Source of the DNA: Ascaphus truei
Lineage: Eukaryota; Chordata; Amphibia; Anura; Ascaphidae
Direction of reading: 5' to 3'
Length of the DNA stretch: 64,000 nucleotides
Assembly (NCBI GenBank): GCA_036426205.1
Contig: WSYH01000843.1
Location: 95,125 to 159,124, forward strand
In this document: positions 35,501 through 46,222 of the stretch, in pieces
How positions within the stretch are numbered: the stretch's first letter is position 1
Layout: each line of letters opens with the position of its first letter
Made by a program: the position numbers and the translations under genes
The notes under the pieces: generated by a model
Told to the model about the DNA's origin: nothing
What the model saw: only the letters and a program-made list of their open reading frames with translations
Databases searched by the model: none

Positions 35501-35575
35501 ACAAACCGCACATCACTGGGATATTCTGAAATTCGCGGAGCTAGCCGAGTTAGAATAAAGTTGGTCGCCACTGTA

Positions 35576-36704
35576 TACCAAATTGTCCAATGGAACTCGA
35601 ACCCAGCCAAAAGACAATGGGTAGCCCTGGAAAAAGAGTGCTGTGCCCCAGTACAGTTACAAAACCTAATCTGGCTCCCAAAAAAATGTAAGAAATCAAT
35701 AAAAATTCCACTCTGCGCATTTGCGAACTCGCTGGCGGTCTGGGAGTCTACTAAGTTTAAAGCTAATCTGACCACCAAACAATCGTTGATGACCCCCCTG
35801 GTGGGGTATCCGGATTTTGCTCCAGGGCTGTAAGGTAACAGATTTCTAAAATGGACGCTGGCGGGGTACAAAAGACTGAAAGTCCTGGAAGTAAGGAAAT
35901 TTATCAAGACGTTCGAAATGATTAAAGATGAAAAAAAATTGCCAGATACAGAATTTTTTAGAATCCTCCAGGTCAGGGCATTCTATAACAAAGCTCCAAT
36001 TCGACCAGCGCGTACCAATTTTGAACAGCTGTGTTCTAGAGAAACGGACACCCGGGGACTTACGTCTAGGATGTACAGGGAGGTGATCTGTCCAGAGACA
36101 GCAGAGACCCCCCGACTGAAATATATGCGACAATGGGAGACAGATTTAGGGGAGATTCTAGAGGACGAGGACTGGGACCACATATTGCAAGCGGTAGCTA
36201 AAAGCTCAATATGTGCCACGCTGAAGGAGAACGCATATAAAATCCTAATGCGGTGGTACCATACCCCACTAAAACTCGCTAAATTTGTCAGGGGATATTC
36301 CCCGCTCTGCCCAAAACAGTGAAGGGAAGTCGCTGTGGTCCTGCCCGAAAGTGGTCCCGATTTGGGAAACCATTAGAGATGGGTTACAGCGGATACTCGA
36401 GTTGGAGATCCCCCTTGACCCGTGGCTGTTCCTAGTGGGCAGACGGATCCCGGGCATGTCAAAGGCGACACACAAATTGGTTGCGCATTTCGCAAATGCC
36501 ACAAGGTGCGAGATCACAGCATTGTGGAAACTGCCGGATTTACCAGCCTTGCCTAAAATCAGGAACAGAATTTGGCATGTCTGCCAGATGGAACAGTTGA
36601 CTAGTTGGGTCAACGACTCTGGCTCAAAATTTCTAAAAGTATGGGCCCCATGGTTAGCCCAAATAGACATCCCGGGGATAGACGTCGACACAATCTTGCA
36701 TTAA
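35576..36704 (+). pseudogene. L1 ORF2, C-terminal part
   Basis: Resumes exactly in frame with the segment before 28,336. It runs YQIVQWNSNPAKRQW..., has a stop near 35,833, then MIKDEKKLPDTEFF... to a stop at 36,322, and a shifted frame from about 36,310 with SLWSCPKVVPIWETI, the W-C-P segment of the L1 C-terminal region. It ends IPGIDVDTILH at 36,704. The same tail order is seen in the second L1 at 42,350-43,346. Confidence 0.8.
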
Positions 36705-37080
36705 TAATATCAGATGCGTTCTCCTTCAGCAAAGCAGACCTACAGCTGACATAGTAATGGGCAGAGTAGGGCGCTGCTGGAAAGAGCAAGTTAGGTTGCA
36801 GACCAAGGAGCGGCTCCTCCCCCCCAAGGAAGCAATCTTCGGTGTCCCCCCTTCCCCTGCCTGTTCGCACAGGTACCCCACATGTGTCTCGTCCCAGTCG
36901 GGTAAGTCATGTGTTGTCCCATCCTGTCCGTTGATGTCATTTCTCTAGTATGTCTGTCATCTTGTATACCCATTAAGTTCGTAGCGACGCATTTGGTTAC
37001 CCATCAATACACGCTAATGGGTGGTGATGGAATTTATGCATTGTAAAACCAAATAAAGATGAAAGTTATACAAAAAAAAG
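36705..37080 (+). other. L1-1 3' UTR and A-rich tail
   Basis: Non-coding sequence with AATAAA near 37,055 and an A-run at about 37,072-37,079. The target duplication AAAAGTTGCTTGCGG overlaps the tail end. Confidence 0.7.
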
Positions 37081-37324
37081 TTGCTTGCGGAGACTTCAGG
37101 TGACGTCACCGTGGATGGCTGACTAGGGAATGAGCTCCCGACACCCTCCTATGAAATCGATCAGAAAGAGCCAGCCTCTCCATAAAAAAACACCCAGAAA
37201 AGCTGACAACCACCCTCCTGAAACCAAAGGAATGAAAGGGAAACTTAGAAAAATGCCCAGAACCCGGTAACGAGGTTCTTCCCGCCCACACAGACACAGC
37301 CGGAGCCGACCTCCGACAACAAAA

Positions 37325-38210
37325 ATGGCGACGAGGAGCCGGAGCATGCCGGGGGAAGCACAATGCAGGGTCACATCGACCTCGAAACAAGGGCTCAATA
37401 AAGATTACTTTGAGTCCCTCTTTATTAAAATGAGGAAGGGGTTCCAGGAGGACCTAGCAACAGCCCTGGACGGCATAAGATCTGACCTAAATTGTCTAAC
37501 CAAAAGAATGGGGCCCTCACTGCCCAATCAACACAGAGGATGACATGGCCAGGCTTGGCCATGCTGTGAATGAATTAAAAGACGCCCTGGAGGATCAGGA
37601 AGAAAGGGAGCGCAGGCAAAACCTGCGCTTCAGAAACATACCTGAAACTGTGTCCCTTGATAACCTCCAAGCCTACCTTAGAAAAGTCTTTCTCCAGCTG
37701 GTCCCTGATCTATCTGAACATGATCTAGAAATAGACCGGGCCCACCGGGCTCTGGGACCCAAGTCCTCTGACCCTAATCGCCACAGAGATGTTATCGCGA
37801 AACTACATGTATACTCCGCGAAGGAAAGAATTATGGCCGCCAGCAGAGTTGTGCGAGACCTCCGAATTGAAGATGTTATCCAAATTTTCAGCGACCTCTC
37901 CAGGGTCACCGTCAGCAGGCACCAAGAAATGAAGCCCCTCACAACTATTCTTAGAGACCGAGGAGTTAAGTATAGATGGGGCTTCCCCTTCAAACTGGTG
38001 GTCCTGAGAAACAGCCGATACTTCCCAATATCTGACCCAGAAGATTCCCAAGATTTTCTAAAAGCCCTTGGATTACACTCCCAACAAGATGGCGACCGGG
38101 CCCCACGAGCCCCTACAAGACCGGATCCCTCAGAGACCCCCCCGTATGTCGGAGCGCCTAGCAAACAAGAAGCTCCACTAGTGTCCCTGGAACTCGCTCA
38201 CCCCAAATGA
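37325..38210 (+). pseudogene. L1-2 ORF1 with one frameshift
   Basis: ATG at 37,325 (AAAATGGCGACG) opens a frame with KDYFESLFIKMRKGF, ending at 37,543. A one-base shift near 37,540 leads into MARLGHAVNELKDALEDQEE (coiled coil), RRQNLRFRNIPETV, IDRAHRALG and TTILRDRGVKYRWGF, the same RRM and C-terminal motifs as in L1 ORF1p. Stop at 38,208-38,210. Apart from the shift it is complete (about 295 codons). The shift may be a sequencing error. Confidence 0.75.
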
Positions 38211-39200
38211 AGGAGGCTAAACAACTAACCACTCGAGAAGCCCCCCAACATTCCAAGCAATTCTTTGCCTCAGATGTCCGATGAATCCCCAGCATACCCC
38301 CTTCACCTACCCCACAAACCCCGAGCAAGTAGCCAACCAGACGATTGCCCCCCACCTCCCCTTCTGCCCCTCACCTCCCCCTTGCTGCCCCCTCCCGTAC
38401 CCCTCCTGCACCTACAGTCTATCCGGTCCTCTAAGAATGCTGCAAAAGAAGTCCCCCACAAGGTCCCCTGACTCCCAACACACCCTCCCTCCCGGTTCTT
38501 ACCTCGCTCCCTGAGCCGCCCACTGTCTCCCCTGCCTTTATCTAGGTGTCCGGACACAACATCGAGCAACGTTGGCGGGGTCCCTACGTACCTTCAAACA
38601 GAGAGCCCATAGATTAGGACTACCCCCCCCCCCAACACCACGGGAGAAACCCTCCCGTCCCATTCCTCCCCACCCCCCCAACCCGCTCCTTACCTTGCCT
38701 ACCATGCCCACCTTACTAATGGTCCCCAGCTGCCTACACTTACTTCAACCCAGCCCACCTTCCACCCCCCACCCCCTTTCCCCGCAGCTTCACCATCTCC
38801 CACTAAAGGTACCAATCATCTAGGACATGTTCCTGCTCCAGCCTTGGGCAATCCCCGAACTGCTCCCCTTCATGATGTCCTGGTCGACGCCCTGCCCCTG
38901 TCTGCTGCAGACATGGAGGAAACTACGGCGGTCCCTCGAGCACTCCGTAGGGAGCCACAGAGCGCCGCTCACATTAACTACCACACTCCGTGCGGATGAT
39001 GGAGGGGGGGAATTCCGGACTAAGACCCGACTGAGGTCCGGCGATCCCCCTTCCCCCCCTAGAGGACGCTTCCCTCTGGAGACCCCTCATTTTAACCTGG
39101 ACTACCCAAATATGTTTCCACTAAGAAGGAACACTATGAGCAGGTCGTATATATATATATATATATAGTTCCCTTACTCCTATCTCTTTCCAGTATAAGT
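38211..39200. other. L1-2 inter-ORF region, C-rich
   Basis: C-rich, proline-coding sequence with C-runs (38,624, 38,660 and 39,050) and a (TA)n at 39,149-39,168. It may encode the start of ORF2 in broken frames, because the endonuclease N-terminus expected here is not readable. Confidence 0.4.
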
Positions 39201-39203
39201 GTT

Positions 39204-42200
39204 GTGACACTATTCTCTTCCTGCTCCCCCCACAGGTCCCTGCCAACCCACTTTAACTCCTCCGAACCCTCAATCATGTTTAAAAATTCCTTTCCCCAGG
39301 CTTTCTTTGCTTCCTCCCCAAACAAGAAAAGAGGAGTTGCTATCCTGATCAAAAACAACGTCCCTTTTGCTCCAACAAAAATAACACTAGACCCAGATGG
39401 GAGATTCCTGATCTTACAGGGCACCCTCTCAGGATCCCCTATCTCTTTCATCAATATATACGCCCCCAACTAGAATCAAGTCCCATTTCTCCAAAAGTTA
39501 CTAGATTCACTAGACCAGGCTTTTCTAACCTCACTAGTCTTAACCGGCGATTTCAATATGGTCCTCTCCTCAGACCAAGACAAATCCACCATATTGACTA
39601 CCCCCCACACTGCACAAACCCAAAAAAAGGCTAAAACGTTTCGAGATACAGGATGTCGTGGATGGCGGTGCAGCTGCCTTGGAAAGAAACGTTGGACCGA
39701 AGATTGCAGGATACTGGGTACAAAAGTTTATTGGCACATAAAAAACAACAAAGCAAACACTCTGACGCATTTCAGCCGCACGGGCCTTCAGTTTATCAAG
39801 TTTCACTATATCAATTGTACCTATAGCCTGTGACACCCATACAAAGATACCTATTAAGACTGTTGGGAGTCCACACAGAGTGGCTAGTAAGGGCTTGATA
39901 GTGACATTACTGAGTGCGTATATTGTGGAGTTTGGAGGTCTGAACTCAAGCTTGCTGTTTTTTCTGGAAAGATAATTATGATATAAGGACACATTCATGC
40001 ATGGACTTTTCCTTGTAGCATTGCATAGGGGACATTCCTCTTACTCCATTACTCTAAAAAGTTTCGAGAAATTTTACAAAATTTCTCCCTAGTAGATATA
40101 TAGAGGGCCCAGCACCTGGGTCAGAGAGACTACACGTTCTTTTCAGCTCCTCATCAGTCTTACTCGCAGATCGACTATTTTCTAGGCACCAATAATGTTC
40201 TCCAGGCATCCTCCCAGCCTATTATAGGCCTAATCACATGGTCTGACCACGCCCCTGTCGAATTAACCCTCTCTCTACCCTTCATAAAAAGCAACACATA
40301 TAAATGGAAGCTAAATGACTCGCTTCTCAATGACCCGAAAATAGTTCAGACAATTAGACAAAAATTATCTTCATTTTTCGAAATAAATAGAGGATTAGTT
40401 TCGTCGTCAGCAATGCTATGGGAGGCACAAAAAGCCTCAATAAGAGGGTATGTTTTTTCTTTGGCCTCATATAAGAAAAAATTGAAACTCAAAATACAAA
40501 AAGACCTAACAGATAAGATCCTGAGTATGGAGCAACAACATAAACATTCCCCCTCCAAAATATTATACAAAATACTTAAAAAAACAAGATCGGAACTGAA
40601 ACAAACACAGCTTGAAAAGGTAGAGAGGGTGTTGAAATGGACAAATCAAAGGTTCTACGAAAGGGGCAACAAAGCAGATAGACTCCTGGATGTGAAATTG
40701 AGAGGCATGAAAGCTAAATCCCAAATCACTAAGATACGCACCAAAAACGGCCAGATCTCCTTTGTGGAAAAAGAAACTGCCCAGGAATTCGCCAACTTTT
40801 ATGAAGAGCTATATAACCTCCACCCCACAGATCAGCAACAAGATAGCGCCAAAATAGCCTCACAATAACTAGCAAAGTGAAATCTGCCCTCACTTACGGA
40901 GGAGGAACTAGAAAAATTAAACCAAAAAAATCTCACAAGAAGAATTAACCCAAGCCACAAGCTCCCTTAAATTAGCCAAGACCCCAGGGCCAGATGGCTT
41001 CTCCAACGTATATTACAAGATGTTTGTGTCGACTCTCTCCCCCTACCTCCTAGACACATTCAACTCTTTCTGGAGGGTGACCCGATCCCAGGCACACTCT
41101 CGGCAGCCAACCTAGCCATAATCCACAAGGAAGGAAGGGACCCGCTACAATGCTATAGACCAATCTCCCTACTTAACACAGGCCTCAAACTCTTCAGCAA
41201 GATCTTAGCAAACAGAATAAACCCGATTCTCCCCAGACTTATTCATATTGATCAAGTGGGCTTTATGTCAGGAAAACAGGCCTCTGACAACACCCGCAAA
41301 ATTGTTGATATTATTGACCATGTGCATCTCAATAAACTCCAAGCCATGATATTAAGCCTTGATGCCGCATCAAATGGTCCTTCCTCGACCAAACCATGCT
41401 TAAATTCGGTTTCACAGGTCCTTTTCTAAAGGGAGTTTGCGCCCTCTATCAAAACCCCACAGCATACCTTAAACGTACAGGTGGACAACTAAACCCAATC
41501 CCAATAAAAAACGGAATTAGGCAAGGCTTCCCCCACTACTGTTCGCAATCACAATTGAACCACTAGCGGCCCAAATCAGAGCCGAACTAAATATAAAAGG
41601 TATCCCGATCGCAGACACGGAATATAAAATCTCCCTCTTTGCGGACGACGTAATCTTTACCCTCGCTGACCCACACATATACCTTCCTAACCTTCAAAAA
41701 TTACTATATCAATTAAGCCAGGTTTCTGACTATAAGGTTAATATGGATAAATCGGAAGCGCTTAACCTCTCCCTACAGAACATGTCTGGAGACTACTGCA
41801 GTCTAACTATAAATATAGATGGAACTCTTCCCACATAAAATACTTAGGAGTAAAGATTACCAACACACACAAATCACTTTACCAAACTAACTACCCCCCC
41901 CTATTTAACCAAATTAAAAAAGATTTAGACTCATGGAACAACCACCAAATCTCCTGGATTGGCAAAATTGTTTCCTGTAAAATGAACATCCTCCCCCGTT
42001 TACTAAACTTTTTCCAAACCCTCCCAGTAACAATACCATTATCAGAATTGAAAAACATACAGTCCCACATATTCTGATTTATTTGGAAACAGCGTAAACC
42101 CAGGGTCCCAAGGTCGGTTATGCTATCCTCAAAGATGAGGTGGTGGCTTGGGCGCTCCTGACGTGATCAGATATTATCAAACAGCCCAACTACGCCAGGC

Positions 42201-43346
42201 GGTTGTCTGGAATAACCCCACGACTTCTAATTGCTGGTTGGCGATAGAATCCTATCACGCATCCCCCACCCCCTCCCAGTTATCCTATGGTCCCAAGCAA
42301 ACAAAGAAAAACGAAACCAGAAATTCGATTTTGGAGTAATGAGATGCACATGGTCCATCTGGCTTAAAAATAAAGGGAAGTATGGCCTATCATCATCCCC
42401 CTCTCAACTCACCTCGATCTTCGGAAACCCAGAATTCCCGCCTGGGTGCTCCCTTAACGAAGTCGGTCAATTTCAGGACCTAAATATTAGAATTGTTACA
42501 GATCTGCTGAAGAAAGAGGAAATTATATCCTTCCAAGAGCTCCAAGATAAGTATCACTCATACGACCTCCACCTGTTTAAGTTTTTACAAATCAGACATT
42601 TTATACAAGTTCTCTCCCAAAACTCTAAATTTTCCACCCTGACCAAATTTGAATCCCTCTGCCTCAAAGGCGAATACCAAAGAGGACTAATATCCGAGAT
42701 TTACAGGGGGATCGAGTCGACACTCCCGCCCCCCATCCCATCCCATTCCTATATGCAAAAATGGGCTGCTGATCTTAACCTTCAGATAGACAAAGAGGAC
42801 TGGGAGGATGTCTGGGAATCAGCTACCAAAACATAGATTTGTACCATAACAAAAGAAAACATCTATAAAATCCTATTCCAATAGTACCTGACCCCGAGCA
42901 GACTGAGCCAGATCTTCCCCGGTACACCAGATCTGTGCTGGAGGGGATGGGTCAAAGGGGAGACATGGCCCACATCTGGTGGTCATGTCCGGAGATCCAG
43001 AAGTTCTGGACTAGAGTTCAGAAACTTCTCCATGAAACCCTTGGTCTGAAAGATTCATTGGACTTTTCTGACGTATGTGCTAGGAAAACCATTGGAAGAC
43101 CTCCCTTCCCCATTATCCAGGTTGACCTCCTCTATCTTGACAGCTGCCAGGTACTCTATTGCAGCGGCTTGGAAACAAGTAAAAGCACCCTCCAAAAGAA
43201 CAGTTGTTAATAGAATAAATACGGTCATGAGCATGGAAAAGCTCACAGCTGTGCTGAAGCAGAAGATGCCCCAATTTTACAAAACCTGGGAACTATGGCC
43301 AGGCGCCGGAGCTCCACCGCTCCTTAAGATCCTGGCCCTAGCTTGA
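39204..43346 (+). pseudogene. L1-2 ORF2, multiply broken
   Basis: The endonuclease part has NKKRGVAILIKN, FINIYAPN and LTGDFNMVLSSDQDK, is interrupted by an insertion (39,646-40,053) and resumes with QIDYFLGTNN and WSDHAPVELTLS (about 40,238). The RT has CYRPISLLNTG and DQVGFMSGKQASDNTR. The expected EKAFD after LDA is deleted near 41,366. FADDVIF lies at 41,638-41,658. The C-terminal part is 42,231-43,346. Stops and shifts occur at roughly ten places. It is inactive. Confidence 0.8.
39646..40053. mobile_element. Short retroposed insertion with target duplication
   Basis: About 408 bases interrupt the L1-2 endonuclease codons. CTAAAACGTTTCGAG (39,631-39,645) precedes the insertion and CTAAAAAGTTTCGAG (40,054-40,068) follows it. 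Removing it joins AKTFR to EILQNFSLVDI in frame. Long imperfect duplication suggests target-primed retroposition. The interior includes GCCGCACGGGCCTTCAGTTT, reminiscent of words at 8,700. No poly-A tail or tRNA-type box was clear. Confidence 0.65.
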
Positions 43347-43649
43347 ACCCCATATGGTTAGATGGGAACTGATTTGACTGAAACACTATTTCCCATCAGC
43401 CCCCTCCCTCTCTTACATGCCCCCCCACCATCTCTCTTTGTCTTTCCCATCACTCCCCCTTCCTTTGTCTCACCTTTAACCTATCCTTAAAAAAATTAAG
43501 AAAACAGTTTATTGAGTTGACTTGTACAATCTGCAGTCATATGCCTATGACTTCTGTTAATTTTACAATGCTATTATTTTCTGTATCTCTGTTGCAAGTC
43601 CCCAATAAAGGAAAAAGATTGTTAAAAATGTTTTCAAGAATTGCTTGCG

Positions 43650-45540
43650 CATTGTTTGCCAAGTAGGCAAACATTTAGTGGCAGAGCCATTTTTATTGAT
43701 AGAACAATTGTGAGCTTTATAGAAAACCTTATACTGTACAGTATGCTGCTTTTTTAATTTTCAAATCTTTTTTTTTACATTGTACAGTACTGTCATCTTC
43801 ACAACTTTTCTTATAAACACCAAAAATAAAAATGTATATCTTTTATTCTATACAGTGTGTATTATTTATTATTCAATGCTTTCAACTTTTGCAACAGTAC
43901 AACTGTTTTTCTTTTACTGGTATGTGCATGCGTGTACTGTACTGTGCTGTATGTCTAATTTTGACATTTTTTTTAATAACAGGTAAGAGAAATGCCCTTG
44001 CATTACATTACAGTATGTGAAGTGCAATGCTTTGTTGAACTGTTAATTAAAATTTCAGGTCTGCAATAGGGGGTCGGTCAAAAAATACATTTTATTTTTT
44101 AATTCAAGTTTTACAAATATATATTTTTGGGGGTTATCGCCATGGGCTTGCATAGCAATTCTGGATATTATAAGATTCAAATAGTACTGTTGCTTTTTAA
44201 TTCCACACTAGTCATGTACGTTCTTTCTGAGGTGGGTGGCATACTGTAGTACTGTGATTTTTATTTGGGGGGGTGTGATCAAAACATTATGATGACCTGT
44301 TGAGAATATGTCTTTGAACTACAGCTTTGAACTTCATACAGCTCGCACACCTCCCCCCGCCCCCACACACACACAAGGCTCAAGGATTTCAAATTCTTAT
44401 CAACACCTCTGACAAATCATGCATCATGCCACGCATGTGCTAGTGCGATAAGCTAAGCCCATCTAACTTGCCTTTCCTTCAACACAACACTCCCCCCCAC
44501 TAGTAATAAGATTAACATGTTGTGTGAGATACAGGCCTAGCTAAGCAAGCCCTTCTAAAACTACTATTGTACTGTAACAAAACAAGTCAACTTGAAGTTC
44601 AAAGCTTATCAACAACACAACAACAGAGCCCTCCAATAGAGCCATTTACGTAAATGTACTGTTGTGTGACTATCATGAGCTGGGCAGAAGACATGTTGGA
44701 TAATTCTTAATGCAGGAAAATAGTATTTTTCTATAGAATTGTATTGCATTATTAACAGAAATGATTGATTAAACAATAAAAATATAATAATTTTTATAAA
44801 ACATTTTTTGTTTTTCTATATATTTTTTCCCAAACTAATGTGAAGTGCAATGCTTTGTTTGTTGAACTGTTCATAAGAATTTCACGTCTGCTAGAGGGGG
44901 TCGGTTTAAAAAATACATTTTATTTTTTAATGCATAATACAGTACAATAATACAGTACAGTAGCTCTTGTCTTTCTCTTCGTTATGGCATTGCGAGATGG
45001 GGGGCGATCGGGGAGAGAGGGGGCTGCAGCTCTGAAAATACAGTATTTTAAAAGATTTTTTTTAAAACAAATTTTTGGGGGGCAAAAATGAATTTCTATA
45101 CAGTAACTACTGAGAGAGGGTGGGAGGGGGGGTTTGTGTAAGATACAGGCTGGTTTTTACATGAACACCGTACTATTATCTTACACATCAACCCCCCCTT
45201 CCTTTTTTCATTGCGGCAGTTCTGAAAATGAAAAGAAACAATAAATGCAGACATGGTTAGTTTGAGTGCCATACAGTACTTACAGTGCTGTAAAGTGCCT
45301 GTAACATACTTACCTGTGCCTGATTAACAGAAATAAATGATTAAACAATAACAATACAGTATTTATTTCAAAAGATTTTTTTAAAAACACATATTTTTTG
45401 CAAAAACGAATTCATACTTACCTGTGCCTAATTAACAGAAATAAATGAACAATAACAATATTTCAAAACAATAAAAATAAAAAATAAAATGATTAAACTC
45501 ATTAAACCATAAATCCATGTTTTTTTGGTACATTTTAGCA
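43650..45540. other. Transposon subterminal region, inverted relative to 57-60 kb
   Basis: This non-coding stretch contains the complement of sequences found right of the transposase genes. 44,220-44,470 corresponds to 57,240-57,400 reversed (AAGGCTCAAGGATTTCAAAT versus GTTTCAATACCTTGAGCGAG). 44,930-45,270 corresponds to 59,900-60,250 reversed, including the last-exon acceptor. A block (GCAATGCTTTGTT...AAATACATTTTATTTTTTAA) occurs twice, at 44,018-44,105 and 44,847-44,945. Long subterminal inverted repeats of the large transposon are the simplest explanation. Confidence 0.55.
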
Positions 45541-45611
45541 CTACAGTAGAGTTTGGGAAAAGTCGTTACCATGAGGGTTGCCACTCCAATCACGAGCCCT
45601 TGTATGCCTCA

Positions 45612-46207
45612 TGTTACGTACTTACCGAGAGCCTGGGGTCCAGAGCCGGGAGGTATGTAGGAATCCGCAAACTGGGGTGAAACGGTCAAGAAGTCCAGGA
45701 GGTCAGGATACAAGGCAGGAGACGAGAGTGGATCCACAGCCAGGCCGGTTCGGTACGCAAGGGGATCACTAAAGTGACAAAGAGACAAAGAGACAGAAAC
45801 TGAGGTAGGCACGAGAAGATAGGAAACGCTGGGGAAACCAGCATAGCCGCTACAGCGCGGCAAAGGCGAAGTCTGCCAGGAACAAGGAAAGCAGCGCCGG
45901 GGCTGCTATGCAAGAAGGCCTTGGGATGCCTGGGACTGGAATCAGGATACAAGGCACAAGGAGCCCAGCAGGCCTAACACGGAGTCTGTGACATGCACAG
46001 TTACTTGCAAGTTGGATTGCAAAATCTATGTCCAGCAACTTCCTGAGGGCGGGGCAGGCACTAAATAGCACAAGAGGCCAATTAGGCCAGAGCTGCACAG
46101 GAGGCAGCAAGAGGCAGGTAATTGCAGAGGCAGGGAATAGATTGTCTGAAACCTGCAAAGCTCCGGATGGAAGGGCTCCAGCCAAAGCCAGGAGTGGATT
46201 CCTGACA
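45612..46207 (-). repeat. LTR, 3' copy (596 bp)
   Basis: TGTTACGTAC... to ...CCTGACA on the plus strand. It lacks about 180 bases and a second internal duplicate that are present in the 5' LTR. Confidence 0.8.
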
Positions 46208-46222
46208 TTATCCCCCTCTTAA

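Larger units (their letters stand above)
28338..35573. mobile_element. 7.2 kb TA-flanked giant foldback transposon inside L1 ORF2
   Basis: Left end CTGCTGCGGCAGACGTTATT and right end (inward) CAGTGGCGACCAACTTTATT, both continuing TCTAAC. TA duplications lie at 28,336-28,337 and 35,574-35,575. Removing the element restores the L1 reading frame ...KAAQL-YQIVQW, so boundaries are exact to the base. Subterminal sequences match those of the MITEs and of 51,652-58,743. The interior is two inverted arms (about 28,630-31,000 and 33,040-35,340) around a 2 kb centre. I see no transposase in it, so it is non-autonomous. Tc1/mariner-type by target and ends. Confidence 0.85.
22788..37075 (+). mobile_element. 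L1-family LINE, element 1, with intact target duplication
   Basis: The element is bounded by a 15-base direct repeat AAAAGTTGCTTGCGG at 22,773-22,787 and 37,076-37,090. It has a 5' region, an L1-type ORF1, a long inter-ORF segment, ORF2 with endonuclease and RT, and an AATAAA followed by an A-rich tail. Removing the 7.2 kb insertion at 28,338-35,573 leaves roughly 7 kb, a normal L1 length. The A-run shared by tail and duplication makes the exact 3' boundary uncertain by a few bases. Confidence 0.85.
37091..43640 (+). mobile_element. L1-family LINE, element 2
   Basis: Directly follows L1-1. The 5' region (AGACTTCAGGTGACGTCACC) contains a CRE-like TGACGTCA. ORF1 and ORF2 are of a different L1 lineage from element 1. 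The tail has AATAAA at 43,604-43,609 and then A-rich sequence. TTGCTTGCG occurs just upstream (37,081-37,089) and just downstream (43,641-43,649). This is consistent with a target duplication, although the upstream copy is shared with L1-1. Confidence 0.75.

Noticed and set aside
38265..38823. Proline-rich frames in the L1-2 inter-ORF region
   Set aside because: Composition effect of C-rich L1 sequence; no domain.
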